A DNA stretch of 64,000 nucleotides, from contig CAYUVY010000002.1 in assembly GCA_964448465.1 (NCBI GenBank), positions 18,459 through 82,458 on the forward strand. The letters are read 5' to 3'. The stretch's first letter is position 1; the number at the start of each line of letters is the position of its first letter. The notes under the pieces were generated by a model, which worked only from the letters and a program-made list of their open reading frames with translations, did no database searches and was not told the DNA's origin. Source of the stretch: CAYTYZ01 sp964448465 (GTDB lineage: Bacteria; Patescibacteriota; Microgenomatia; UBA12405). The position numbers and the translations under genes are program-made. This document shows, one piece after another, positions 42,533 to 52,106 of the stretch.

Positions 42533-44110
42533 TTATCTTATTTTCCAAATTAAAAAAGATGGTCTGTCCGATCCATCCTTTATAGTTTTTAATAATTCTA
42601 GTGATTTTTCAACGTCGGCAGAAGGTTTATTTGCATTTGCAGATACATACAAAGTATTCTTCTCCAAAACTCTTTTGGACCAATCTAGTTCTGTTACTGT
42701 AAATTTATTAAATCTCATGCCTCCAAGGGGATCATTAGATCTTTTTTGTAAGGCTATCGGGTTAAGTGTTGAATAGTAGGCTAAATAGAGGTGGGGAACA
42801 CCGTACAACAACGCATCATCTCCAAACTTACTGTCCACCACTATTTGATCATATCTACTATAATTTTCCTTAATAAATGGAATCAGGTCACGATAACTTT
42901 GGTAGGAGCTAGCTCGATTTATTGGTGCGTGAACAAAGTATACCCCCGAAAATAATACAAACTGAGCTATTGTCAAAATAAACACTAAAAGTTTTGATTT
43001 ACTATTCAGTGTAAAAAATCCATATACACAAATTAATATAATTGGAATAACTGAAGGTAAATTTCTCAAGGAATTGACCCCTCCGTGTGTCAGAGCAGGA
43101 ACAATAGGGCAGACAAGCCACATAATAAACAACCAGTTAGCGCTCTTTATTAGTTTTCTATTCAAGAAAAGTTTTCTAATTCCAATGATAAACAATATTA
43201 CCCAAATAGACCAGAATAAGGGCATCTCAAAAAGTCGATTTTTTTGCATTGAGAATAACCCGTCAAAAAATAAGTTGCCAGGATTTACATATTCAATGTA
43301 ATTTGAAATAAAAATTCCAGGCACCATCTTTACCTTGCCAAAAAAATTTGTATTTTTAAGGGCTTGGGCAGTTTTACCTTCTTTCCAAATAACTTCACTA
43401 TTAGCTCTAGCGCCAGTGCCCAAGTTGTGTCTATAATCTTGTACTAGCGGCAAAATTAGAATCGCAAAACCTAATAAAACCACAAACCTTTTCTTATTAC
43501 TAAGTTTTGTAAAAATCAATTCTACGATCAGTAAAATAGGAATTAAAACCCATTGGGTGTGGTAAGAATACATTGCCAATGTGCCAGACAAGATTTCTAC
43601 AATTAACCAAAACGGTTTACTATTTTGTCTTATTTTTATTTGCGAAAGAAGAAAAATAGATGTAAAAAGTAAGGCCAGGTTGGATTCGTAGACCATTCGC
43701 GATGTAGATATATGCCAGGGTGTCCAAAGTAAGGCTAACGCTGTCCAATAGCCTGTTTTTTTATTCTCAAATATTTGGCTAGCCAATAATCCAACCACCA
43801 CACAGGTTAGCAATCCTGCTATTACAGAAACCAGGCGTGGAGTTAAATTATTATTTGGTAATATGAGAGTTAAGGGCGCGAGTAAATAGGCATATACTGG
43901 CGCTTTGTAAGTACCATGTGACTGGAAAGAAATAGGCCACTTAGTTCCATGTTCTTCCGCTCCCGTCCTGGCTATACTATAAGCATCATAGGCAATAGAA
44001 ATCTCGTCGTTTGATAAGTGGACTGGAATCTCGTCCAGCCTTGTTGTTCTAATCCATAAACCACCCAAGACCAATAAGGCAAATAGAATCCTGACTAAAG
44101 TCCTAACCAT
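42533..44110 (-). CDS. GT-C type membrane glycosyltransferase (PMT/ArnT-like)
   Basis: 525 aa with about ten TM segments. The first periplasmic loop carries the acidic motif HLSNDEISIAYDAYSI, typical of the D-E/ExD motif of GT39/GT83-like enzymes, which transfer sugars from polyprenyl phosphates. The C-terminal 110 residues are soluble. Overlaps the upstream gene by 16 bp and is co-oriented with it. The acceptor is unknown. Confidence 0.75.
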   Translation of the reverse strand: MVRTLVRILFALLVLGGLWIRTTRLDEIPVHLSNDEISIAYDAYSIARTGAEEHGTKWPISFQSHGTYKAPVYAYLLAPLTLILPNNNLTPRLVSVIAGLLTCVVVGLLASQIFENKKTGYWTALALLWTPWHISTSRMVYESNLALLFTSIFLLSQIKIRQNSKPFWLIVEILSGTLAMYSYHTQWVLIPILLIVELIFTKLSNKKRFVVLLGFAILILPLVQDYRHNLGTGARANSEVIWKEGKTAQALKNTNFFGKVKMVPGIFISNYIEYVNPGNLFFDGLFSMQKNRLFEMPLFWSIWVILFIIGIRKLFLNRKLIKSANWLFIMWLVCPIVPALTHGGVNSLRNLPSVIPIILICVYGFFTLNSKSKLLVFILTIAQFVLFSGVYFVHAPINRASSYQSYRDLIPFIKENYSRYDQIVVDSKFGDDALLYGVPHLYLAYYSTLNPIALQKRSNDPLGGMRFNKFTVTELDWSKRVLEKNTLYVSANANKPSADVEKSLELLKTIKDGSDRPSFLIWKIR

Positions 44111-44736
44111 GTTGTTGAGATAATAATTATTAAAAGATTTTTGATCGACATTTTACTTGCCTGACTCCAATAGGCCGACAGCAATATTGGAAGCAGTGTC
44201 AAATATAAAAAATTTGGATTAGGATTTCTATGAAGAGCGCTTGTAGCTGCTAGTAGGCAAAATACAAGTAAACGAGATTTGTTAATCTTTCCCCAAAACA
44301 ACCCCCACCAGGATATTATTAGTACCGGCCATCCAACCAAACCAACAGCTTTTGTGGGTAAAATTGCGTACCAGGCCTTGCCAGCCAGATCAACTATTAA
44401 ATACCACCAGGAAAAAACAAGACCCCTAACTTTGAAGGGAAGGTATAGTGCCTGCCTCTGAAGCTCACCAATTTGCTTGCCATATCCATAGTTAACAAAA
44501 TATAGTCGTTCCGTGTCAATTAAAGGCCCAGGCGCAAGAATTTGGCCTAGGTATATAATTGTTACCACACCTACCACAAAGAGCAAAATTGTTACTAATA
44601 TAGACTTGTTAAACTTTATACTTACTACAGATAAGACCGAGATAGCTAATAACCAATACAAGCCAAAGATAACGTAAACTTTCCAAGCAGTTAATAATAA
44701 CGGTAATAAAATTACAACAATTCTAAATCTAGACAT
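44095..44736 (-). CDS. Multi-pass membrane protein
   Basis: 213 aa from Met 44736 (MSRFRIVV); an upstream in-frame Met at 44754 would add six residues. Six or more hydrophobic helices. No motif recognised. Organised with the following glycosyltransferase gene (16-bp overlap), so it may act in the same surface-glycan step. Confidence 0.65.
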   Translation of the reverse strand: MSRFRIVVILLPLLLTAWKVYVIFGLYWLLAISVLSVVSIKFNKSILVTILLFVVGVVTIIYLGQILAPGPLIDTERLYFVNYGYGKQIGELQRQALYLPFKVRGLVFSWWYLIVDLAGKAWYAILPTKAVGLVGWPVLIISWWGLFWGKINKSRLLVFCLLAATSALHRNPNPNFLYLTLLPILLSAYWSQASKMSIKNLLIIIISTTWLGL

Positions 44737-44773
44737 CACTCCAAATTCTAACACTTAGATGTATGTCATTTGT

Positions 44774-44779
44774 TATAAT
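44774..44779 (+). promoter_or_regulatory. -10 box of the TPR-SGNH-HAD operon (leaderless)
   Basis: Extended -10 TGT-TATAAT, 5 nt before the ATG at 44785. No good -35. Confidence 0.6.
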
Positions 44780-44784
44780 TATTT

Positions 44785-45459
44785 ATGACCAATACAGCTT
44801 CCCATGATATCTATCTTTCTTTAAACGGCGCCAATCTTCTTCGTGAGGTAGGTTATTTGGACGAATCTTTAGCCGTTTCGCTAATGGTACGAGCCGAATC
44901 TGAAAAACAATCCAATTGGCATAGTTATGTTCATTCCTTTTTATGTGATCAGCTTACTTTTCGCTTAAAAAATGATTTAGACAGTGCCAAGGTTTCAGCT
45001 GAAAATGCTTGGAAGTCAGCCCAAGAACATCAATTATCCTCTGAATATCACTATTGCACCGATGCTCTGGGCATGTCGGCTTTAGTTTCCAAAGATTACC
45101 CTGCAGCTATTTCCTGGTTTAATAAAACACTTAATGAGTACTATCCAACCCAAGACGCAGCTCGTGCACGCTATCTCAACCACCTTGGTAAGGCTCAGTG
45201 TGAGTCAGGAGATTTGGCTACAGGTGTAAAAACCCTACAAACCGCTTTGGAACAAATAGATAAATATGACGAAAGATCCATCAGTCGCGACCATTCGCTT
45301 CGTTGGCGAACTTGGAAATGCGATGTGTTGCTAGCTTTAGCTAAATATGAATCCAGCAAGAAAGATAACTATTTAAAACAAGCCAATGAAATTGCCTTAC
45401 AAGAACCAGTCTTATATCACATCAAAAAGCAACTTGAAGAGTTAACAGCCAATAAATAA
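44785..45459 (+). CDS. TPR-like helical repeat protein
   Basis: 224 aa with repeated helix pairs (AENAWKSAQEHQLSSEYHYC, ARARYLNHLGKAQCESGDLATG), like tetratricopeptide repeats used for protein contacts. No signal or TM helix. Its stop TAA shares one base with the ATG of the next gene (TAATG), so the products are probably made together. Confidence 0.65.
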   Translation: MTNTASHDIYLSLNGANLLREVGYLDESLAVSLMVRAESEKQSNWHSYVHSFLCDQLTFRLKNDLDSAKVSAENAWKSAQEHQLSSEYHYCTDALGMSALVSKDYPAAISWFNKTLNEYYPTQDAARARYLNHLGKAQCESGDLATGVKTLQTALEQIDKYDERSISRDHSLRWRTWKCDVLLALAKYESSKKDNYLKQANEIALQEPVLYHIKKQLEELTANK

Positions 45460-46109
45460 TGCCTAAGATCGTAATTCTCGGTGATTCTTTGGTAGATACA
45501 CTATTTTTTGGTGGCAACTTTTGGGATTTAAAATTACTATTGGATAAAAATTATCCCAATCAGCCATTTGAAATATTTAATTATGGAGTAGGTTCTACTA
45601 ATGCTGAAAACGGACTTTTTCGAATAAACAATCCCTACGACTACAAAGATAAGAACAGACATATGGAGCCTCTGACCAGTTTGGAGCCAGACTATGTAGT
45701 GGTTGGAGATTTTGCTTACAACCATTGGACCGATTCCCCTGAAGATTTAGCCAAATATAAAGCAACTATATTAAATATAATTCAGGAATTGCAAGCCAAA
45801 ACCAAAGCCAAAATTATTTTATATCATTCCATGTGCCCCAACAAAAATAGCTATGTTACTGGCATACCTTGGCTAGGTTGGTCCGAAGAAAAACGTCTTC
45901 AAGAATACGCCACCACCAGGCTTTATCAAAAAGTCTTTAGCGAAATAGCCCAATCTTCAGGCCTTCCTGCTATTGACTGTCTAACTCCAACCACTTTAGA
46001 TAACGATGGTGATCCCCAATATATCAGCAATGTCGATTTCATTCATCCCTCTGCAGCCATGCGCAAACTCGTCGCCGAAAAGCTAATTGATCTTTTAAAT
46101 TCTCACTAA
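45459..46109 (+). CDS. SGNH/GDSL-type hydrolase
   Basis: 216 aa. Block I VILGDSLVDT with the nucleophile Ser, a block II-like GVGSTNAENG, block III region VVGDFAYNHWTD with Asn, and block V DFIHPSAAM with the Asp-His pair. A cytosolic esterase or acyl hydrolase is likely since no signal peptide is seen. TAATG junctions on both sides. Confidence 0.75.
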   Translation: MPKIVILGDSLVDTLFFGGNFWDLKLLLDKNYPNQPFEIFNYGVGSTNAENGLFRINNPYDYKDKNRHMEPLTSLEPDYVVVGDFAYNHWTDSPEDLAKYKATILNIIQELQAKTKAKIILYHSMCPNKNSYVTGIPWLGWSEEKRLQEYATTRLYQKVFSEIAQSSGLPAIDCLTPTTLDNDGDPQYISNVDFIHPSAAMRKLVAEKLIDLLNSH

Positions 46110-46956
46110 TGAATAGTACAAAATCTATCGCTCTTTTCGATCTCGACAAAACAATTTACAATAACTACTCCTTGTTTGGATTTATCCAAAGTTTGGTAGA
46201 AGACGGAACCATAGACAAAAAGGTTTTAGAGACAGTTATCAGTGAAACCAAAAAATATCACACCGGGGAGCAAAGTTATTCTGACGCAGCCAAAACAGCC
46301 TTAACAGTTTTTGCAAAAAGTTTACAAGGATTAACTTACGACCAATTACTAAAAAGTGCCCAAAATTCTTTTCAAAAAAATATATCTAATTTTTATCCGT
46401 ATTTTGCCAATATACTTCCAACTCTCAAAAAAACTCACAAAGTATNNNNNNNNNNNNNNNNNNNNNNNNNNNNNNNNNNNNNNNNNNNNNNNNNNNNNNN
46501 NNNNNNNNNNNNNNNNNNNNNNNNNNNNNNNNNNNNNNNNNNNNNTTTTATCCGTATTTTGCCAATATACTTCCAACTCTCAAAAAAACTCACAAAGTAT
46601 ATTTAATCACCACTAATTTCCAAGCTATCGCCGAAACTGTCAAAAACATGTTTAACCTAGATGGCTATCTCTGTACTCAATACGAAGTAAAAGATGGTAA
46701 ATTTACCGGAGAAATTGTTTCCACTTTAGCAGATGGAAAAGATGTTGTTGAGAGTTTAGTCTCCCCCGACGATCAATTTTCCCTAGCAGTAGGGGACTCT
46801 GAAAACGATATTTCTATGCTTGATAAGGTCAAGATTCCCATTTGCATAAACCCCAGTCCAGAGTTACTAAAAGTAGCTACCGAAAGAAACTGGTTAGTGG
46901 TCGACGACCACACCGCCCAAGACCAAATACTTAAAGTACTATCTCTCACAAAGTAA
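46109..46956 (+). CDS. HAD-superfamily phosphatase (split by artefact gap)
   Basis: HAD-IB-like phosphatase. Motif I ALFDLDKTIYNNYS, motif II LITTNF (Thr), and motif III-IV LAVGDSENDISMLDK are present once the artefact gap is removed. The intact frame has 230 aa. The cap region is helical (residues ~20-100). It resembles SerB-type or sugar-phosphate phosphatases; the substrate cannot be told. Confidence 0.8.
46391..46600. other. Scaffold gap flanked by identical 55-bp copies (artefact)
   Basis: 46391-46445 equals 46546-46600, flanking 100 N. Collapsing restores one frame of 231 codons including the stop with HAD motifs in order. Confidence 0.93.
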
Positions 46957-46979
46957 CTTTTTGCTAGACTAATCTCATA

Positions 46980-48677
46980 ATGACCCAAGATGTAAAAAAA
47001 TCACCCGAAGTACCACATCCCCGCCCGAGACAAGTCATAGAGACAGAGCTAGCAAAATCCCAAGAAGCAATTTCTGAGCATACTTCAACCGTAGCTGAGC
47101 CAATAATTATAGAAATTCGAAAACTTCCTGAAAAAGATAGAGACGCCTGTGTAGATTTAATGAACGCTGTATACGATAGAGAAGTTTTACCTGACGAAAT
47201 TTCTGAGACATTTAAATCTGACGTTTTTGATCAACAAAAAGTGGCTGACATGTTTGCTAAAGATAGAGAGCTAATAATTACCAGTAACCGATTAATGGCT
47301 GAGATGTTACCCTATCTTAGGGACGATTTTCAAAAGAAAGTCGCAGACTTATCTGCTCGTCTTGATTATGCTAAGTTATTTGAAAATCACGAGAAAGGTG
47401 TCGACCCCAATTTCCTAATGAATTCAATTCACGAATTTATTGAATTTAGACAATTCCAGTACGAGCTATTAAACGGTCCCACCGAAGGCGCAAATTATCA
47501 TTATTATGAATCTGCCTGCACACGCCTTGAACAATTTTTATATAGATGGACCCTAAGAGATATTCTGAGAGTCGAGCCAGATCCAGATTATCAAATTAAC
47601 CCAGTGTTTGGACAACCGGTTAAAGAAGCGCGACTGGAATCATCCAAAAACATAAGTCTATTGCTTGAGTTTGTCGAAAAATATCAAGATATGGTTTCTA
47701 CTTATCACTGGGACAGAGACGATGGAAGCCTCAATCCACAAGGTTACCGTGCTTTAAAAGATCTTCAAAGATACATCACAAACCCAACCAGACCTAATGA
47801 CAAAAAGGTTGCCGCTATTTTTGATGAGTTTGATTTTGACCCATATTTTGTTTCATCCCTAAATTCCTATATTTTAAGTAAGTACCAAGACTATGCAAAA
47901 AGAGGAATTTTGCCAGATACGGCGGAAACAACTCAAGTAGAAAAAAACAGGATTGACCAAGTCGATCTGGCAGGCCGGGTTGCCAAAATAGAATTTGAAG
48001 GTTTTAATCCCCCTGTTGACAAAAAAAGTGTTGTCACAGAAGATGAAATACGCGAAATATTAAGAACCTTGCCACCTGATTTTTTGGATAAAATAATTAG
48101 TATTAAACTAAAACCAAGATCGGAATTAGAAACTGATACGCAAGAGGAGGGTGCTGAGTATACTTTAGCTACATATAGGCCGATACTCGACGAACTCGGT
48201 AAACATGTTGCGGGAGAAATTTCGTCGTATTATGATATTTTCGTAGCTCAAAGTTCTGGCGATAAAACTATTTGGGGAGGAAAACATTATTTTATGTATA
48301 CTCTGATGCACGAAATTGGCCATAATGTGCACTCTATGTTACGACATTCGGAGATGAGTCTTTGGGAGTCGGTGGTTGAAGATGACAATACAGATATGAC
48401 CTCCTATGTTGCTCGATCTAAGGCGAAAAGCAAAAAACTAGGACGCATAGAAGACTTTTCCGAAACCTTTAGTATATTTATAAGTAAACCTCTCCTGTTA
48501 AAAATTGCATCCCCGGGAAGGTTTATGGCTATGACTCATATATTTTGCCAGAGGTATACTATACAAAATTCCTTGAAATTTCTAGTTCAGTTAGAGGCTA
48601 GATTAGAAGAGGAAACTAAGTGGCTTGCAGAAAATGATGTCACTCCTGATAATCTTAGAAAAATTTTATTTCAGTAA
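46980..48677 (+). CDS. Putative cytoplasmic zinc metalloprotease (HEIGH)
   Basis: 565 aa, not assigned to a family. The C-terminal part carries HEIGHNVH (H444, E445, H448), the zincin motif, and 43 residues later EDFSETF (E491 or E495), a good third ligand for a gluzincin-like fold. The N-terminal 400 residues are mostly helical and charged. No signal peptide or TM helix, so it may act in the cytoplasm. A TGC-TAGACT -10 sits 9 nt before the ATG. Downstream is a small 92-aa gene, possibly a partner. Confidence 0.7.
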   Translation: MTQDVKKSPEVPHPRPRQVIETELAKSQEAISEHTSTVAEPIIIEIRKLPEKDRDACVDLMNAVYDREVLPDEISETFKSDVFDQQKVADMFAKDRELIITSNRLMAEMLPYLRDDFQKKVADLSARLDYAKLFENHEKGVDPNFLMNSIHEFIEFRQFQYELLNGPTEGANYHYYESACTRLEQFLYRWTLRDILRVEPDPDYQINPVFGQPVKEARLESSKNISLLLEFVEKYQDMVSTYHWDRDDGSLNPQGYRALKDLQRYITNPTRPNDKKVAAIFDEFDFDPYFVSSLNSYILSKYQDYAKRGILPDTAETTQVEKNRIDQVDLAGRVAKIEFEGFNPPVDKKSVVTEDEIREILRTLPPDFLDKIISIKLKPRSELETDTQEEGAEYTLATYRPILDELGKHVAGEISSYYDIFVAQSSGDKTIWGGKHYFMYTLMHEIGHNVHSMLRHSEMSLWESVVEDDNTDMTSYVARSKAKSKKLGRIEDFSETFSIFISKPLLLKIASPGRFMAMTHIFCQRYTIQNSLKFLVQLEARLEEETKWLAENDVTPDNLRKILFQ

Positions 48678-48682
48678 TATTT

Positions 48683-48961
48683 ATGAAACTTTTATCTATA
48701 ACAAACAAAAAAATAAATGGGGAAATTAATATAAACAATGAGTTGTCTGAAGTAACTATCACCCTATATCCTGAATTTTCTAAGAGTCTAATGCAAGCAA
48801 TTAATATTTTAGTAAAGGAGATTGTTGACACAGGTTTTAACAAAGTAGACCTCTTGAACAAAGAAAATATTTTACTATTAAGTAATACAGATAAAGAATT
48901 TTGGCTAACCCTTAAACAACGTTTATATATGTTTCTGGATATTTTGGTTGTCGACAAGTAA
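48683..48961 (+). CDS. Hypothetical protein
   Basis: 92 aa, Lys/Asn/Ile-rich, unrecognised; alternating hydrophobic pattern (ITLYPEFSKSLMQAINILVKEI). It follows the putative metalloprotease gene by 5 nt. No TM helix stands out. Confidence 0.6.
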   Translation: MKLLSITNKKINGEININNELSEVTITLYPEFSKSLMQAINILVKEIVDTGFNKVDLLNKENILLLSNTDKEFWLTLKQRLYMFLDILVVDK

Positions 48962-48978
48962 GTTATTAGAAATTAGGG

Positions 48979-48984
48979 TAAAAT
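48979..48984 (+). promoter_or_regulatory. -10 box of ychF (leaderless)
   Basis: TAAAAT, 6 nt before the ATG. It is flanked by GGG and CCC, forming GGG-TAAAATA-CCC. Confidence 0.5.
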
Positions 48985-48990
48985 ACCCTC

Positions 48991-50207
48991 ATGAAACTAT
49001 CCATCGGAATTGTCGGTCTGCCCAATGTGGGCAAGTCCACTTTGTTTAACGCTATCTTGGGTCGCCAAGTGGCCAATGTGGCCAACTATCCTTTTTGCAC
49101 CATCGATCCCAATATCGGTGTAGTCGAAGTCCCCGATGACAAACTTCCCATTTTAGCCAAAATCGCCGGTACCGAGAAAATCGTCCCTGCCGCCGTAGAA
49201 TTTGTCGATATTGCCGGCCTGGTCAAAGGAGCCAGTACTGGTGAAGGCCTTGGTAACAAATTTTTAACCAATATTCGCGATTGCCAAGCCATTTGTCACG
49301 TTGTCCGTGCTTTTGAAAGCGGGGATATTATCCGCGAAGGTTCCACTTCTCCCCAAGAAGATTTTAATATCATCAAAACCGAACTATTAATCAAAGACCT
49401 AGAAACGCTAGAAAAATATTTAGAGTCCAACCAAAAACACCCCGACGATCCAAAACGCCTGGAAGTTGCTCTCAAGCTCCAAAAGCATTTGGAAACTAAC
49501 CAACTAGCTATAAGTTTACAACTTGATCATGAAGAACAACTTCAAGCCAACAGTTTCTTTCTGCTTACTGCCAAGCCATTTATTGTTGTAGCCAATGTCG
49601 ATGAACAAGACTATTTAAAAATAAAAGATTGGAATTTGAAAGTTGATGATTATTTAACTATTCCCATTTGCGCCAAGTTAGAACTTGAACTATCCAATTT
49701 TAGTCCAGAAGACAGATTAAATTACTTAAAGGAACTAGGTTTAGCCAAATCCGGTCTGGAGCGCCTCATTCAATCTGCCTACGACATTTTGGGTCTGCAG
49801 TCTTTTTATACCGCCGGGGTCAAAGAAGTCCGTGCCTGGACAATTGAAAAGGGTAGTACTGCTCCTATTGCTGCTGGCGCCATTCACACCGATTTTATTA
49901 AAGGATTTATCATGGCCGAAGTAATTAATTACCAAGATTACGTGGCACACAACGGTCCAGTGGGAGCCAAGGCAGCTGGTAAACTCCGCCTAGAGGGTAA
50001 AGAATATCTCGTGCACCCCGACGATGTTGTNNNNNNNNNNNNNNNNNNNNNNNNNNNNNNNNNNNNNNNNNNNNNNNNNNNNNNNNNNNNNNNNNNNNNN
50101 NNNNNNNNNNNNNNNNNNNNNNNNNNNNNNCTGGTAAACTCCGCCTAGAGGGTAAAGAATATCTCGTGCACCCCGACGATGTTGTGGAGTTTAAAATCAA
50201 TGCCTAA
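48991..50207 (+). CDS. ychF: GTP/ATP-binding protein YchF/OLA1 (split by artefact gap)
   Basis: OLA1-type TRAFAC ATPase. G1 GLPNVGKST, switch I/G2 region, G3 DIAGLVKGAS, and the C-terminal TGS domain (FYTAGVKEVRAWTIEKGSTA) are visible. Removal of the duplicated 55 bp plus 100 N gives 353 aa ending DDVVEFKINA, the expected end. It binds ribosomes and stress factors in other bacteria. The stop overlaps the miaA start (ATGCCTAA). Confidence 0.94.
49976..50185. other. Scaffold gap flanked by identical 55-bp copies (artefact)
   Basis: 49976-50030 equals 50131-50185 with 100 N between. Collapsing completes the ychF C-terminus. Confidence 0.95.
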
Positions 50208-51123
50208 AATTCTCGTTATTTCTGGGCCGACTGCCACTGGTAAAACCGCCTTAGCCGAGTATTTTGCCAAAAAATACCAAGGTGAATTAATTTCCGTGGA
50301 TTCTCGCCAGATTTACAAAGGTCTAGATATTGGCACGGGGAAAGACCATGGTTCCAAAACTAAAATTCATTTAATCGATCTAATCACACCAGATCAGAAA
50401 TTCTCTGCCTTTGATTTTGCTAAACAAGCTAATCTGAAAATTCAAGAAATCCAATCTCGCGGCCATCTGCCGATACTAGTTGGCGGCACAGGTTATTATC
50501 TCAAAGCACTTTTATATTCCGAAACTTTTACGAGTCCTAATATTCAAAATCATTTTTTGTTTCCACTTTTAAATATCCTGCCAGTAAAAGTTCTTAAATT
50601 TATCTACAAATTTCTTGATACTAATAGCTACCATAACCTAAATCATTCCGAACAAAATAATCCCCACCGTCTGGTCAAACGAATATTATTGTCATTGCGA
50701 GCCCGTACAAACGGGCGTGGCAATCTCACCGTAGAGACGTTGCATGCAACGTCTCTACAAAACCAAAACATACTACATATTAACCTGGATGCTTCCACAA
50801 AATATTTAGCAAATAAAATCGACCAACGCATCCAGTCCCGCTTAAAAGCCGGACTCTTGTCCGAAATCACCAATCTTCTTCAGACCTACAAATTTTCCGA
50901 TCCTGGTTTAAACACTTTGGCCTACCAAGAGTTTCAACCCTATTTTCAAAATAAATTTGACTTACAATCCTGTCTTGACACCTGGGCTAAACACGAAAAA
51001 CAATACGTCAAACGCCAAAAAACTTACTTTCACCAATTACCCAAACTGGGGTTTAATATTGAGACTCCCAACTGGCAAAAACAGGTTCAAACCCAAGTTA
51101 AAAAATGGTATAATATGGCATGA
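50200..51123 (+). CDS. miaA: tRNA dimethylallyltransferase with repeat-derived insert
   Basis: 307 aa from ATG 50200; transfers the dimethylallyl group to A37 of tRNAs. SGPTATGKTALAEYFAKK (P-loop), DSRQIYKGLDIGTGK, VGGTGYYLKAL and NPHRLVKRIL match the family. Between residues ~165 and 187 the sequence (ARTNGRGNLTVETLHATSL) is encoded by two palindromic repeat units (50691-50758), placed where MiaA is variable. Function may be kept since motifs on both sides are intact. ATGA overlap with the next gene. Confidence 0.88.
   Translation: MPKILVISGPTATGKTALAEYFAKKYQGELISVDSRQIYKGLDIGTGKDHGSKTKIHLIDLITPDQKFSAFDFAKQANLKIQEIQSRGHLPILVGGTGYYLKALLYSETFTSPNIQNHFLFPLLNILPVKVLKFIYKFLDTNSYHNLNHSEQNNPHRLVKRILLSLRARTNGRGNLTVETLHATSLQNQNILHINLDASTKYLANKIDQRIQSRLKAGLLSEITNLLQTYKFSDPGLNTLAYQEFQPYFQNKFDLQSCLDTWAKHEKQYVKRQKTYFHQLPKLGFNIETPNWQKQVQTQVKKWYNMA
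50691..50758. repeat. Two palindromic repeats inserted in frame in miaA
   Basis: Unit 1 (50691-50729): ATTGC-GA-GCCCGT-acaa-ACGGGC-GTG-GCAAT, of the class flanked by GTC and CTC that I recall as a common dispersed bacterial repeat. Unit 2 (50731-50758): a perfect 28-bp palindrome with arms GTAGAGACGTTGCA. Together they add about 23 codons to the gene with no stop. Confidence 0.8.
51109..51114 (+). promoter_or_regulatory. -10 box inside the miaA 3' end
   Basis: TATAAT, 5 nt before the permease ATG, inside the last codons of miaA. The permease could thus be expressed both by coupling and as a leaderless mRNA. Confidence 0.5.
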
Positions 51124-52106
51124 AATCAATAAAGGTGGATATCTCCTATAAAACAATCCTATTCATTGTTGCCGTTGTCGCCGCCATTGGTATTCTTTCT
51201 GAACTTAAAACTCTTTTGATTATGTTTGTTGTAGCCTTTATTTTGGCCGAGGCCCTACACCCCATTGTTATTCGACTAGAAAGGTATCACGTTCCTCGAA
51301 TTTTGGCTGGTATTTTGGTATATGTTCTAATCTTTGGTGTATTTAGTTCCGCTATCGTTTCTGCTATTCCCATCATGATCGAACAAAGTCGTAGTCTAGC
51401 CCAAATCATTCCGGAATATCTGCGCACTGTGAAAATTTTTGGCTCTAGCCCTATCGACTTATCTTCTCAATTTAAACTTTTAGAAGCCCTCCCCAGTGGT
51501 ATTGCCAAAGCTACTTTTTCTTTGTTCTCTAATCTTTTGTCTACACTTTTTGTCCTAGTTATTAGCCTTTATCTTTTAATGACTCGCAAAGATCTGTCCC
51601 AAAAGTCCTTTTCAGCTCTTGGTGCCAAGCGAGCCAAATTAGTAATGGATGTTTTAATTCAACTCGAGCGTCGCCTGGGTGGTTGGCTTATTGGCCAGGG
51701 TGCCCTGATGCTTATTGTCGGGGTTCTCAGTTATATTGGATACCTTCTTTTGGGTATCGATTATGCCATTTCTTTGGCTATTCTGGCGGGCATGCTAGAA
51801 ATGGTTCCCAACCTTGGTCCCTTTATCGCCAGTACTTTTGCCGCCCTAGTTGGCTTTACCACTTCACCCATGTTGGGTCTTTTGGCTTTTTGTTGGGGTG
51901 TTATAGTTCAACAACTAGAAAATCACGTTATCGTACCCAAAGTTATGAAAGAAGCCACTGGCATAAACCCCTTAGTGACTCTATTATTAGTCGCAGCCGG
52001 TGCTCAAATTGGTGGAATTTTAGGTGCTATTTTAGCTATACCCTTATATCTTACTCTTGACTCCATCTACGATTCCATTTCCCGCTTTCAAAAAGAACCA
52101 AAGTAA
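51120..52106 (+). CDS. AI-2E family transporter (PerM/YtvI-like)
   Basis: 328 aa with about seven TM helices: paired helices at the N-terminus, a cytosolic/extracytosolic region around 70-140, and the conserved end with GYLLLGIDYAISLAILAGMLEMVPNLGPFI and HVIVPKVMKEATGINPLVTLL. Substrates of this family vary; the AI-2 name is historical. The last bases of the gene form one strand of the P1 stem of RNase P RNA. Confidence 0.88.
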   Translation: MKSIKVDISYKTILFIVAVVAAIGILSELKTLLIMFVVAFILAEALHPIVIRLERYHVPRILAGILVYVLIFGVFSSAIVSAIPIMIEQSRSLAQIIPEYLRTVKIFGSSPIDLSSQFKLLEALPSGIAKATFSLFSNLLSTLFVLVISLYLLMTRKDLSQKSFSALGAKRAKLVMDVLIQLERRLGGWLIGQGALMLIVGVLSYIGYLLLGIDYAISLAILAGMLEMVPNLGPFIASTFAALVGFTTSPMLGLLAFCWGVIVQQLENHVIVPKVMKEATGINPLVTLLLVAAGAQIGGILGAILAIPLYLTLDSIYDSISRFQKEPK

